From the NCBI GenBank assembly GCA_902482035.1, contig CABSYW010000008.1, positions 1 through 64,000 on the forward strand: 64,000 bases of DNA, written 5' to 3'. Position 1 is the stretch's first letter. Each line of letters starts with the position of its first letter. The notes below the pieces were generated by a model. That model saw only the letters and a program-made list of their open reading frames with translations. It was not told the origin of the DNA and did not search any database. Shown here one piece after another: positions 49,220-58,806 of the stretch. Source of the DNA: an uncultured Collinsella sp. Its GTDB lineage: Bacteria > Actinomycetota > Coriobacteriia > Coriobacteriales > Coriobacteriaceae. Position numbers and translations under genes: made by a program.

Positions 49220-50362
49220 GTGGTTAAGGCACTCAAGATCGAGATATTCCTGCTATGCATGATTGTTCTTATCGGGCTTGCCGCGCGAAGTCGCCACTCC
49301 TTGTTCTCGAGTACCCAGCAGTTATTGTTTAGTACGCTCGGCTACACCTCTGCCGCGTACATGTTATTCGATATAATCTGGACGCTTTCGGACGGTGTGG
49401 GCGGCACGCTGGGCATTGCTGCCAACTGGATTTCCAACGCGGTTTCGTTTTCGCTCTTTGCCGCCGCGTGCCTCATTTGGTTTATCTATTCCGAGACGGT
49501 GCAGGGTTCTCGCCTTTTGACCGCGCGCTATAGGATGGCGTTTGTAACGCTGCCTGCGGTGCTGGTAGTCGTACTGGCGTTTACTAGCTACTGGACGCAT
49601 GCCCTGTTCTATATCGATGCGCAGGGCGCGTATCGTCGCGGTTTTGTCTATATGATCCAGCCCATCGTCAGCTACTGCTACGTTATATATACGTCCCTGC
49701 ATGCGTTTATACAATCTTGCAAGGTCGAGAGCCTACAAAAGAAGGCCATCTATCAAACCTTGGCATTTTTCGCCATTCCGGCCTTGGTGGCCGGTGTCTT
49801 TCAGGTCTTTTATTCGGGTCCCTGCCTTAGTGTCGGCATCATGTTAAGTATGTTGCAGCTCTACATTGTTTGTCAGGAGCAGCTGATCTCGACCGACCCG
49901 TTGACTGGCCTTAACAATCGCAACCGTTTTGAGACCTATATGCTGTCGCTGTTCTCGGGTGCTGATCAGGCCGATGATGTGTATCTGCTTATGATGGACG
50001 CCGACGGCTTTAAGCTGATTAACGATCGCTATGGACATGTGGAGGGCGACCATGCCCTCCAGGTCATATCTGCTACGCTCAAAGAGGTCTGCTCGGCGTC
50101 TGGTGGCTTTATCGCACGCTATGGTGGCGATGAGTTCGTGGTGCTTCAAAAGGCGGCAGCGGAACAGGACATCATAGATCTGTGTTCGGCGATTAACGAC
50201 GAGCTCGCTCGTGCCGAGGTGCCGTATGCATTGCGGATGTCCATCGGTTACGCGCGGGTCGGCGATAGTGTTGATACCTGGCAAGACTTACTTCGCGCTG
50301 CCGATGCGGAGCTCTACCGCGTCAAGGCCGAGAAAAAGAAAGCCGGCGTCCAGATACGCTAG
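49220..50362 (+). CDS. Membrane GGDEF-domain protein (putative diguanylate cyclase)
   Basis: In this protein of about 380 residues, residues 1-~225 contain six or seven membrane segments (7TM-type sensor region), and the C-terminal ~165 residues are a GGDEF domain: STDPLTGLNNRNRF, MMDADGFKLINDRYGHVEGD and RYGGDEFVV are intact, so c-di-GMP synthesis is likely. No EAL domain. Start is uncertain: GTG 49220 with GAGGGG upstream versus TTG 49202. It is the only c-di-GMP gene in the window; ligand unknown. Confidence 0.83.
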   Translation: MVKALKIEIFLLCMIVLIGLAARSRHSLFSSTQQLLFSTLGYTSAAYMLFDIIWTLSDGVGGTLGIAANWISNAVSFSLFAAACLIWFIYSETVQGSRLLTARYRMAFVTLPAVLVVVLAFTSYWTHALFYIDAQGAYRRGFVYMIQPIVSYCYVIYTSLHAFIQSCKVESLQKKAIYQTLAFFAIPALVAGVFQVFYSGPCLSVGIMLSMLQLYIVCQEQLISTDPLTGLNNRNRFETYMLSLFSGADQADDVYLLMMDADGFKLINDRYGHVEGDHALQVISATLKEVCSASGGFIARYGGDEFVVLQKAAAEQDIIDLCSAINDELARAEVPYALRMSIGYARVGDSVDTWQDLLRAADAELYRVKAEKKKAGVQIR

Positions 50363-50388
50363 AAAAAAGGGCGCACGTTGGCGTGCGT
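50362..50388 (-). terminator. Terminator of the second EamA gene
   Basis: On the minus strand GCACG-CCAA-CGTGC is followed by GCCCTTTTTTC. It overlaps the end of the convergent GGDEF gene. Confidence 0.6.
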
Positions 50389-50462
50389 GGCGGCCTTCAG
50401 CTCACCGATGTACTCCATTAAACTAAAGTATGTGAATCCCTCTGCTAAATAAGGGTAGCTCG

Positions 50463-51398
50463 CTAGGCTTTTTTGGGTTTGTTGACGATGATGATGCCGC
50501 CACAGACCAACAGCAGGGCAACGATGACGGTAACGGGGCTCGTACCGGCGCCCTCGCCGAGCAGCAGCGCGCTCAACAGCACGCCAAAGACCGGGTTCAT
50601 AAAGCCAAAGACCGACACGCGGCTGACGGGGTTGACGGCAAGTAGACGCGACCATAGCGAGTACGCGACAGCGGAGATGAGTGCCATATAGATAATGAGC
50701 GCGATGGCGGGGATGATCGCGGTGGGGGAGAGCGCGCCGCCCATCAAACATCCGATGGCGGTAAGGACCAGGCCGCCGACTAAAAACTGCCAGCCGGCGA
50801 GCAAGACGCCGTCATGCTCGCGCGAGAAGATGCCAATGAGACAGGTCGACAGGGCGCCCGCGACAGTGGAAGCTAAGATAAAGCCCTCGCCGTCGAGCGT
50901 AAAGCCAAAGGTGCCGTCCGCGTTCGAAAGGTTGACGAGCGCGACGCCGGCAAAGCCCAGTACACAGCCAAGCACCTTGGCCGTATCGAGTTTCTCGGTG
51001 CGAAATGCCAGGGCGGCAAAGAGGATGGCCAAGAAGTTGGCGCTGGCCTCGATGATGGAGCTCGACATGGCACTGGCGCGCGAGAGTCCCAGATAGAAAA
51101 AGAAGTACTGCCCGATAGTCTGGAAGAGCGACAGGATGCAGATGGGCTTGATATCGCGCACCTTTGGGACGAGCGGGCGGCGCTGAGCTGTGCTCATACC
51201 GGCGATAACCAGGATACCGGCAAGCGTGAAGCGCAAACCTGCAAAGAGTAGCTGCGAGGCGCTGTTGTGCGCCGGGATACCAAAGAGTGCGTAGCCGATC
51301 TTGATGCAGGGAAAGGCCGATCCCCAGAGTGCACAGCAAACAAGACAGCCCAGGATGAGTCCGGGTAGGGTGGCGAGATACGGCTTGCGGCTTTCCAT
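50463..51398 (-). CDS. EamA/DMT-family transporter (second)
   Basis: The 311-residue membrane protein has ten hydrophobic segments in two EamA repeats; the first repeat carries SRASAMSSSIIEASANFLAIL and FRTEKLDTAKVLGCVLGF, the second FMNPVFGVLLSALLLGEGAG. It differs clearly in sequence from the EamA gene at 3654, so it belongs to a separate subfamily. ATG 51398 has AGGAAGG upstream; the longer frame is not supported. Its substrate is unknown. No regulator adjacent. purL lies upstream on the same strand, separated by a strong terminator, so this gene must have its own promoter. Confidence 0.85.
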   Translation of the reverse strand: MESRKPYLATLPGLILGCLVCCALWGSAFPCIKIGYALFGIPAHNSASQLLFAGLRFTLAGILVIAGMSTAQRRPLVPKVRDIKPICILSLFQTIGQYFFFYLGLSRASAMSSSIIEASANFLAILFAALAFRTEKLDTAKVLGCVLGFAGVALVNLSNADGTFGFTLDGEGFILASTVAGALSTCLIGIFSREHDGVLLAGWQFLVGGLVLTAIGCLMGGALSPTAIIPAIALIIYMALISAVAYSLWSRLLAVNPVSRVSVFGFMNPVFGVLLSALLLGEGAGTSPVTVIVALLLVCGGIIIVNKPKKA

Positions 51399-51420
51399 GA
51401 TGTCCTTCCTGTATGCGCGA

Positions 51421-51460
51421 AGCAAAAAAGAACCCGCCACCGGGTGTGCCGGTGGCGGGT
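51421..51460 (-). terminator. Rho-independent terminator of purL
   Basis: On the minus strand ACCCGCCACCGG-CACAC-CCGGTGGCGGGT is followed by TCTTTTTTGC; a near-ideal structure. Confidence 0.85.
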
Positions 51461-51496
51461 GTTGTTACCCGAGGGGATTGTACCCGATGGGACGCA

Positions 51497-54400
51497 TTAA
51501 GCGAAGTAGGCCACGCCGCTCTCAAAGATCGGCATGAACTTATCGCCGGGGACATGCTCGGGCACGTTGCGGTACAGGTTGTCGCCGCGGCGCTCGGCAT
51601 GGCCCATCTTGCCCAGGACGCGGCCGTCGGGGCTCGTGATGCCCTCGATGGCGAGTGCGGAGCCATTGGGGTTGACGGAAAGGTCCATGCTGGGCTTGCC
51701 GTCCTCGCCCACGTACTGCGTGGCGACCTGGCCGTTGGCGATGAGCTGGGCGAGCACTTCATCGTTGGCGACAAAGCGGCCCTCGCCGTGGCTGATGGCG
51801 ACGGTATAGGGGTCGTCCAGGCTGCACTGCGACAGCCATGGAGACAGGTTGGACGAGATACGGGTGCGCACCAGACGGCTCTGGTGGCGACCGATGGTGT
51901 TGAACGTCAACGTGGGCGCATCGGGCGTGGCGTCGACGATGTCGCCGTAGGGCACCAGACCAAGCTTGATCAGGGCCTGGAAGCCGTTGCAAATGCCCAG
52001 CATCAGGCCATCGCGGGCCTTGAGCAGGTCGCGGACTGCCTCGGTAACCTCGGGAGCACGGAAGAACGCCGTGATGAACTTGGCGGAGCCATCGGGCTCG
52101 TCGCCGCCCGAGAAGCCGCCAGGGATCATGACGATCTGGCTTGCACGGATGCGGCGGGCAAGTTCGTGGGTGCTCTCGGCGACGGCCTCGGGCGTGAGGT
52201 TGTTGATCACGAAGGTGTCGGCCTCGGCGCCGGCGGCGCGGAAGGCACGGGCACTATCGTACTCGCAGTTGTTGCCGGGGAACACGGGGATGATCACGCG
52301 CGGGCGGGCGATCTTGGCGCCGCCGTACACGTGGATATCCTTGGCACGGAAGTCGATGGCCTCGACCTCGGGGGTCTCGCCGGCGCTGCGGTAGGCAAAG
52401 ACGCCCTCGATGCCGCTCTCCCAGGCCTCCTGGAGCTTGGAGAGCTCGATGACCTCGGAGCCGGTGTCGATGACATAGCCCTCAACGGTGGTGCCCAGAG
52501 GCTCGACGACAACGCCGTCGGCGACCTCGGGCAGCTCGGCATCCTCGGCGAGCTCGACGATAAAGCTGCCATAGAGCGGAGTGAAGAGGCTCTCTACGTC
52601 CACGTCCTCGGCGAGCTCGATACCGATCTGGTTGCCGACGCACATCTTAAAGAGGCTCTCGGCGCCGCAGCCGTAGCCGGGCGTGGAGACGGCCAGGGCG
52701 TCGCCGGCGGCGGTGAGCGCCTCGACAGCGTCAAATGCGGCGAGAAGCTGCTGGGCATCGGGACGGTAGTCCTCGCCATAGGTGGCGGGGGCGATACGGA
52801 CAACGCGGTGCGTCAGGCCCTTGAACTCGGGGGAGACGGCGCGGGCCGCCTTGCCCACGGCGACAGCGAAGCTGATCAGGGTCGGCGGAACGTTGAGCTC
52901 GCCGGCCTCGTCCTCAAACGAGCCGCTCATGGAATCCTTGCCGCCGATGGCGCCGGCACCCAGGTCGACCTGAGCCATGAGGGCGCCCAGGACGGCCGCC
53001 ATGGGCTTGCCCCAACGCTCGGCCTCGGTGCGCAGGCGCTCGAAGTACTCCTGGAAGGAGAGGTAGGCGCGCTTGTGCTCAAAGCCGGCGGCAACGAGCT
53101 TGGCAATGGACTCGACCACGGACAGGTAGGCGCCCGCAAACTGATCGGCCTCCATCAGATAGGGGTTGAAGCCCCATGCCATGGCGCTCGCCGTGGTGGT
53201 CTCGCCGTCCACGGGGAACTTGGCGACCATGGCAGAGCTCGGGGTGAGCTGCGTCTTGCCGCCAAAGGGCATGAGCACGGTCGCGGCACCGATGGTGGAG
53301 TCAAAGCGCTCGGAAAGGCCCTTGTTGGAGGCGACGTTGAGGTCGGTGACAAGCGATGTCATGCGCTCGGCAAGCGTGGTGCCGGCCCAGCTGGGCTGCC
53401 ACACGCTGCGGGCACAGACGTGGGCGACCTGGTGCTTGGGCGCACCGTTGGAGTTGAGGAACTCGCGGGACAGATCGACGATGGCGACGCCGTTCCAGGC
53501 CATGCGCATGCGCGGCTCGGCGGTAACCTCGGCGATAACGGTTGCCTCCAGGTTCTCCTCGGCGGCGTAGCCCATGAACTCCTCGACGTCACCGTCGGCG
53601 ACGGCGCAGGCCATGCGCTCCTGGGACTCGGAAATGGCGAGCTCGGTGCCGTCAAGACCGTCGTACTTCTTGGTCACGGTATCAAGGTCGACATACAGGC
53701 CGTCGGCAAGCTCGCCTACGGCGACCGAGACGCCGCCTGCGCCAAAGTCGTTGCAGCGCTTGATTAGACGGCAGGCATCGCCGCGGCGGAACAGACGCTG
53801 CAGCTTGCGCTCGACCGGGGCGTTGCCCTTCTGGACCTCGGCACCCGAGGTTTCGATGGACTCGGTGTTCTGGGTCTTGGAGGAGCCAGTGGCACCGCCG
53901 ATGCCGTCACGGCCGGTGCGGCCGCCCAGCAGGATGATCTTGTCGGTGGGGGCGGGGCACTCGCGACGCACGTGGTTTGCCGGGGTAGCGCCCACGACGG
54001 CGCCGACCTCCATGCGCTTGGCCACGTAGCCGGGGTGATAGAGCTCGTTGACCTGGCCGGTGGCAAGGCCGATCTGGTTGCCGTAGCTGGAGTAGCCGGC
54101 GGCGGCGGTGGTTACGAGCTTGCGCTGCGGCAGCTTGCCCTCGAGCGTCTCGGACACGGGGACGGTGGGGTCGCCGGCGCCGGTGACACGCATGGCCTGG
54201 TACACGTAGCTGCGGCCCGACAGCGGGTCGCGGATGGCACCGCCCACGCAGGTGGCGGCACCGCCGAAGGGCTCGATCTCGGTCGGGTGGTTGTGGGTCT
54301 CGTTCTTAAACAGGAACAGCCAGTCCTGGTCCTCGCCATCGACATCGACCTTCACCTTGACGGTGCAGGCGTTGATCTCCTCGGATTCGTCGACATCGGT

Positions 54401-55243
54401 CATGACTCCGGTCTTCTTGAGGTACTTGGCGCCGATGGTGCCCATGTCCATGAGGCAGACGGGCTTGGCGTCGCGACCGAGCTCGTGGCGCATCTCCATG
54501 TAGCGGTCGAAGGCCTGCTGCACCACGGCGTCATCGATCGTCACGTCATCCAGGACGGTGCCGAAGGTGGTGTGGCGGCAGTGGTCGGACCAGTAGGTGT
54601 CGATCACGCGGATCTCGGTGATGGTGGGGTCGCGATCCTCATCGCGGAAGTACTGCTGACAGAAGGCGATGTCCGCCTCGTCCATGGCAAGGCCGCGATC
54701 GGCGATAAAGGCGGCAAGACCGGCCTCGTCGAGCTCGCGGAAGCCGTCGAGCACCTCGACGGGCTGGGGCTCGGGGGTCTCCATGTACAGCGTCTCGGGC
54801 AGGTCGAGCGAGGCGATGCGCGCCTCGACGGGGTTCACCACGTAGTGCTTGATGGCCTCGATGGCGGCTTCGTCTAGAGTGCCCGAGATCATATAGACTT
54901 TGGCGGAGCGCACGGCGGGGCGCTCGCCCTGGCTTATGAGCTGCACGCACTCACTGGCGGAGTCGGCGCGCTGGTCAAACTGGCCAGGCAGGAATTCGAC
55001 GGCAAAGACGGCGCCATCGCTTGCGGGGAGCTCGTCGTAGGTCACATCGACCTGGGGCTCGCTAAAGACGGTCGGCACGCAGGAGCGGAAAAGCTCCTCG
55101 TCGATGCCCTCGACGTCGTAGCGATTGATGATCCTCAGGGCCTCGATGCCCTTGATGCCGAGAATTTCGGTCAGCTCGCCCTTGAGCTGCTGAGCCTCGA
55201 CGTCGAACCCGGGTTTCTTCTCCACGTAGATACGAGAGACCAT
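51497..55243 (-). CDS. purL: Phosphoribosylformylglycinamidine synthase, single-chain PurL
   Basis: In this protein of about 1248 residues, the N-terminal and central parts are the FGAM synthase ATPase units (DTYWSDHCRHTTFGTVLDDV, KNETHNHPTEIEPFGGAATC, GGRTGRDGIGGATGSSKTQN) and the C-terminal ~260 residues are the class I glutaminase (VFPGNNCEYDSARAF, GICNGFQALIKLG with the Cys nucleophile). It converts FGAR, glutamine and ATP to FGAM in purine synthesis. The long single-chain form is that of proteobacteria and some anaerobes rather than the purLSQ set. ATG 55243 has AGGAAGG upstream; the open frame runs 36 codons further. Monocistronic with its own terminator. Confidence 0.95.
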   Translation of the reverse strand: MVSRIYVEKKPGFDVEAQQLKGELTEILGIKGIEALRIINRYDVEGIDEELFRSCVPTVFSEPQVDVTYDELPASDGAVFAVEFLPGQFDQRADSASECVQLISQGERPAVRSAKVYMISGTLDEAAIEAIKHYVVNPVEARIASLDLPETLYMETPEPQPVEVLDGFRELDEAGLAAFIADRGLAMDEADIAFCQQYFRDEDRDPTITEIRVIDTYWSDHCRHTTFGTVLDDVTIDDAVVQQAFDRYMEMRHELGRDAKPVCLMDMGTIGAKYLKKTGVMTDVDESEEINACTVKVKVDVDGEDQDWLFLFKNETHNHPTEIEPFGGAATCVGGAIRDPLSGRSYVYQAMRVTGAGDPTVPVSETLEGKLPQRKLVTTAAAGYSSYGNQIGLATGQVNELYHPGYVAKRMEVGAVVGATPANHVRRECPAPTDKIILLGGRTGRDGIGGATGSSKTQNTESIETSGAEVQKGNAPVERKLQRLFRRGDACRLIKRCNDFGAGGVSVAVGELADGLYVDLDTVTKKYDGLDGTELAISESQERMACAVADGDVEEFMGYAAEENLEATVIAEVTAEPRMRMAWNGVAIVDLSREFLNSNGAPKHQVAHVCARSVWQPSWAGTTLAERMTSLVTDLNVASNKGLSERFDSTIGAATVLMPFGGKTQLTPSSAMVAKFPVDGETTTASAMAWGFNPYLMEADQFAGAYLSVVESIAKLVAAGFEHKRAYLSFQEYFERLRTEAERWGKPMAAVLGALMAQVDLGAGAIGGKDSMSGSFEDEAGELNVPPTLISFAVAVGKAARAVSPEFKGLTHRVVRIAPATYGEDYRPDAQQLLAAFDAVEALTAAGDALAVSTPGYGCGAESLFKMCVGNQIGIELAEDVDVESLFTPLYGSFIVELAEDAELPEVADGVVVEPLGTTVEGYVIDTGSEVIELSKLQEAWESGIEGVFAYRSAGETPEVEAIDFRAKDIHVYGGAKIARPRVIIPVFPGNNCEYDSARAFRAAGAEADTFVINNLTPEAVAESTHELARRIRASQIVMIPGGFSGGDEPDGSAKFITAFFRAPEVTEAVRDLLKARDGLMLGICNGFQALIKLGLVPYGDIVDATPDAPTLTFNTIGRHQSRLVRTRISSNLSPWLSQCSLDDPYTVAISHGEGRFVANDEVLAQLIANGQVATQYVGEDGKPSMDLSVNPNGSALAIEGITSPDGRVLGKMGHAERRGDNLYRNVPEHVPGDKFMPIFESGVAYFA

Positions 55244-55427
55244 TGGTTCCTGCCTTCCTGATCGGTTGGGCGTACGGTACGGTATGCGGCAGCGGTCGGT
55301 TTGCGGGGTCTGCCCTGCGGTCGCCTTGAGCCACATGTTTGTAAACCTCACTATGATACGACAGCTCGCGGCGCGTTGAGGACGGCGAGGGTGCTACAGT
55401 GAAGCGCAAACAAGAGAAAGGCATCAC

Positions 55428-56990
55428 ATGGCATTCGTTTCACTCGCCATCATCGCGCTCGTGGCCTTTGCAAGCCCCTTCATCGCCTCGGCGATTCCCG
55501 GGAAACCCGTTCCCGAGACGGTCTTTTTGCTCGTGTTCGGCGCGGTGCTGGGACCCCATATGCTCGGCGTCATCCATGTAGATGCCGAGGTCTCGCTGGT
55601 GTCCGAGCTCGGTCTGGCCTTTTTGTTCCTGCTCGCCGGCTTTGAGATCGACCCCAAGAGCATCACGGGTGTGGAGGGGCGCTACGGCTTGGCGACGTGG
55701 GTCGTCACGTTTGGTATCGCCTGGCTTGCCGTGCGCTTTACCCCGTGGTTCTCGGTCAGTCATTTCGACGGTATCGCCGTGACGCTTGCCCTCACTTCTA
55801 CGGCGCTCGGCACGCTCGTGCCCATCATGCGCGAGCGCTCGCTCACCGGCACGCGTGTGGGCGACTCGATTCTCGCGTATGGCACTTGGGGCGAGCTCGG
55901 TCCCGTGCTCGCCATGTCGGTGCTGCTGTCTGCTCGCACTGGCATCCAAACGCTCGTAATCCTTGGCTTGTTTGCGGTGGTTTGCGTGTTACTGGCCGTG
56001 GTCCCGAGTCGCTCCAAGCGCGTCGGCAGCCGCTTCTTTGCGTTTGTCGAGGAGCGCGCCGATACCACGTCGCAGACCTTCGTGCGCCTGACGGTGCTCA
56101 TCTTGGTCACGCTCGTGGCGTTCTCGGCCGTCTTTGATCTCGACATCGTGTTGGGTTCTTTTGCCGCCGGCTTTGTCCTGCGCTATATCATCCCCGAGGG
56201 CAACCATACGCTCGAGACCAAGCTCGACGGCCTGGCCTACGGCTTTTTGATTCCGGTGTTCTTTACCGTATCGGGCGCAAAGATTGACCTGACGGCCGTG
56301 GCGTCGCGTCCGGGCTTGCTCGCGGGCTTTATCGTGGCGTTGCTGATTATTCGTGCCGTGCCCATCCTCATCTCTATGGGCATTTGTCCTGCGACGCGCG
56401 ATGTATCGGCGTATGGTCGCATTACCGTGGCCCTGTACTGCACTACGGCGCTTCCGATCATCGTTGCCGTGACGAGCGTTGCCGTCAACGCGGGCGCGCT
56501 GTCGCAAGATATTGCGTCGGTCATGGTTGCCGCCGGTGCCATCACGGTGTTCTTGATGCCGCTGCTCGCGCAGCTCTTCTACCGCGTGGTCGACGCCGCG
56601 CCGGTCGCCGCCGTGGCAGAGGTTGCCGAGCATCCATCCGATGCGCTCGATATTCTGCGCGCTCATCACGATTTGGCGAGCCTGCTCGCGCGCGAGCACG
56701 AGCTTTTGACCTCGCATGGCCATGGGCGTTCGCTCGACGGTGTGCCTACCCTTGATTCCATTGCCGACCGCCTCTCGGCCGAGGCGGCAAGCGGGCACAT
56801 CGATGCCCGTATCGTGGACGCTGCCCATTTGCTGGCCGAAAAGACCTACGGTGACGAGATCGACCCCGGCAAGCTCACCCCGCGCGAGCGCCGTCGCTTG
56901 GAGCGCGCTAAGCTTGCCGTGCACGAATACCGCCGCCGCATGCTAGAGCTTTACGCACGCGAAGAAGCCCAGGACGACGACGGCAGGTAG
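55428..56990 (+). CDS. CPA2-family cation:proton antiporter
   Basis: The 520-residue protein has twelve or so membrane segments in the first ~395 residues. PGKPVPETVFLLVFGAVLGPH, LAFLFLLAGFEID and TSTALGTLVPIMRE match the Na+(K+)/H+ exchanger CPA2 family (KefB-like). The cytosolic ~125-residue tail (DILRAHHDLASLLAREHELL, TPRERRRLERAKLAVHEYRR) is charged and helical, without a TrkA-N domain. GAAAGG precedes the ATG. A strong bidirectional terminator follows. Ion and regulation unknown. Confidence 0.85.
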   Translation: MAFVSLAIIALVAFASPFIASAIPGKPVPETVFLLVFGAVLGPHMLGVIHVDAEVSLVSELGLAFLFLLAGFEIDPKSITGVEGRYGLATWVVTFGIAWLAVRFTPWFSVSHFDGIAVTLALTSTALGTLVPIMRERSLTGTRVGDSILAYGTWGELGPVLAMSVLLSARTGIQTLVILGLFAVVCVLLAVVPSRSKRVGSRFFAFVEERADTTSQTFVRLTVLILVTLVAFSAVFDLDIVLGSFAAGFVLRYIIPEGNHTLETKLDGLAYGFLIPVFFTVSGAKIDLTAVASRPGLLAGFIVALLIIRAVPILISMGICPATRDVSAYGRITVALYCTTALPIIVAVTSVAVNAGALSQDIASVMVAAGAITVFLMPLLAQLFYRVVDAAPVAAVAEVAEHPSDALDILRAHHDLASLLAREHELLTSHGHGRSLDGVPTLDSIADRLSAEAASGHIDARIVDAAHLLAEKTYGDEIDPGKLTPRERRRLERAKLAVHEYRRRMLELYAREEAQDDDGR

Positions 56991-57030
56991 CAAGGAATGC
57001 CGGGATACGGGTTCCGTCCAAATAATAGAA

Positions 57031-57069
57031 GGCGCGCTGCCTGCGGTTAATGCAGGCAGCGCGCCTTTT
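57031..57069. terminator. Bidirectional terminator between antiporter and hom region
   Basis: GGCGCGCTGCCTGC (57031-57044) pairs with GCAGGCAGCGCGCC (57052-57065), followed by TTTTGCG on plus and TTCTATTATT on minus. Confidence 0.85.
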
Positions 57070-57111
57070 GCGTTGGGTCTCGTTGGGGTTCGAAGTCGTG
57101 GCTTGCGACCT

Positions 57112-57189
57112 TTAGAAACGGGCGGCTCCGTCGACGGGGAGTACGGCGCCCGTGATATGGAAGGACATATCGCTCGCTAGGAAAACATA
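57112..57189 (-). pseudogene. C-terminal remnant of a short-chain dehydrogenase/reductase
   Basis: Read on the minus strand this gives YVFLASDMSFHITGAVLPVD then GAARF and a TAA stop. FLASDMSxxITGAVxPVDGG is the standard C-terminal sequence of SDR enzymes (3-oxoacyl-ACP reductase type). Upstream of it the frame quickly becomes unrelated sequence and meets the hom stop codon at 57213, so only about 25 codons of the former gene remain. It lies between hom and the shared terminator, pointing to a deletion. Confidence 0.65.
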
Positions 57190-57212
57190 TATGCCGTATA
57201 GCGAAGAGCGAA

Positions 57213-58556
57213 TTAGTTCGCCATGACGCCTTCGGTCCAGGCCTCGACGTCCTCGATGCGCAGGACGTTGGCGACCTCGGCCACGCAGTCGACGCTGGCA
57301 AGCTCGGCAGCGGCAGCCTGGACGTCCTTCTCGAGCGCGCGGTGCGTCAGGAAGATGACCGAGCAGGTATCGCTGATGCCCGACTTGCCGTCCTCGACCT
57401 GGTTGATGAGCGAGATCGAGATGTTGTGCTTGGCAAAGATATCGACCGTCTCGGACAGGGCGCCCACGCGGTCGGCGACCTTCAGGCGCACATAGTACTT
57501 GGTCTGGAGCTCGTCCATGGGCTTAAAGGCGAGGTTGTGACCATAGGGCTCGATCTCGGGCAGCGGGGCCACGCCGCGGCTGATCTGCTCGGACAGCGAC
57601 AGGATATCGCCCACGACGGCGCTCGCGGTGGGGAAGGAGCCTGCGCCGGCACCGTAGAACATGGTCTCGCCCACGGCGTCGCCTACCACGTAGACGGCGT
57701 TCATGGCGCCGTTGACCTTGGCGAGCATGTGGTCGGCGGGGATCAGCGTGGGATGCACGCGGACGTCGACGCCGGCGTCGGTGTTGCGGGCGATGCCGAG
57801 CAGTTTAATGGTGTAGCCGAGCTCGCGGGCCTGGGCGATGTCCTCGGCGCCGATGGTGCGGATACCCTGCTGGTACACATCATCGGTGGTAACGCGGGTG
57901 CCAAAGCCGATGGAGGCGAGGATGGCCGTCTTGCTGGCGGCGTCGAAGCCGTCGACGTCGGCGGACGGGTCGGACTCGGCATAGCCCTTGGCCTGCGCGT
58001 CGGCAAGCACGTGGGCGTAATCGGCGCCCTCGGCGTCCATGCGCGACAGGATATAGTTGGTGGTACCGTTGAGAATGCCGGCGATGGTCAGGATCTTGTT
58101 GCCCACCAGGTCGTGCTCGAGCGTGCTGACAATGGGGATGCCACCGCCGCAGCTGGCCTCGCACTTAATCTGCACGCCGCATGCGCGTGCCTTCTCGGCA
58201 AGCGTCTCGACGTGACGGCCCAGCAGGGCCTTGTTGGCAGAGACGACGTGCTTGCCGTGCTCAAAGGCAGTGGTGAAGATCTCGGTTGCGGGATGCTCGC
58301 CGCCGATCAGCTCGACGACGATGTCGACGGCGGGGTCGCTGACGACGTCGTGCCAGTCACTCGTAAAGGCCTCGCGCTCAATACCGGCTGCCTCGGCCTG
58401 CTCCCAGGCAAGCGCGCAGGCGCGGGTTAGCTTAAGGTCGATGCCGTAGGCGGCCAGGTACTCATCGTGGTGGCTCTTAATCAGACGGGCCACGCCGCCG
58501 CCGACGGTTCCCAGACCGATGAGACCGACGTTCACGGTGCGCAGGGGTTCGCTCAT
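57213..58556 (-). CDS. hom: Homoserine dehydrogenase with ACT domain
   Basis: The 447-residue product has N-terminal NAD(P) fold (VNVGLIGLGTVGGGVARL), VVSANKALL and the catalytic region CEASCGGGIPIVSTLEHDLV, GILNGTTNYIL, AQAKGYAESDPSADVDGFDA, and an ACT domain at ~358-435 (YYVRLKVADRVGALSETVDI) for feedback by threonine. It reduces aspartate semialdehyde to homoserine in Thr/Met synthesis. GAAGGAG precedes the ATG. It stands alone; no thrB or thrC adjacent. Length is normal. Confidence 0.95.
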   Translation of the reverse strand: MSEPLRTVNVGLIGLGTVGGGVARLIKSHHDEYLAAYGIDLKLTRACALAWEQAEAAGIEREAFTSDWHDVVSDPAVDIVVELIGGEHPATEIFTTAFEHGKHVVSANKALLGRHVETLAEKARACGVQIKCEASCGGGIPIVSTLEHDLVGNKILTIAGILNGTTNYILSRMDAEGADYAHVLADAQAKGYAESDPSADVDGFDAASKTAILASIGFGTRVTTDDVYQQGIRTIGAEDIAQARELGYTIKLLGIARNTDAGVDVRVHPTLIPADHMLAKVNGAMNAVYVVGDAVGETMFYGAGAGSFPTASAVVGDILSLSEQISRGVAPLPEIEPYGHNLAFKPMDELQTKYYVRLKVADRVGALSETVDIFAKHNISISLINQVEDGKSGISDTCSVIFLTHRALEKDVQAAAAELASVDCVAEVANVLRIEDVEAWTEGVMAN

Positions 58557-58806
58557 AGATAGCTCCTTCGTGCATCTTATGGATGGATTAACCGCTTAGA
58601 GGTTGAGTGCATTCTAGCGTGAACCGAGGGCGCGTGCTCGCCAGGCAACAGGAGTCGCATAAAACGGCACCCCCGAAACGCTGCGGAAACATTGGAAACA
58701 TGCTCGCTACAAACGGAACTCCGTAACAAACTGTCAACGTTTGCGCCATAAGGTTTGCCCCGTACCGCAAGACGGCCGCACCGCGGCCAGCGAAAAGGGG
58801 GACACC

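Noticed and set aside
50359..50430. Short minus-strand peptide (MEYIGELKAATHANVRPFF) after the second EamA gene
   Set aside because: It could be read in frame with a longer open frame, but it ends inside the EamA terminator hairpin and lacks a properly spaced ribosome site; kept only as a curiosity.
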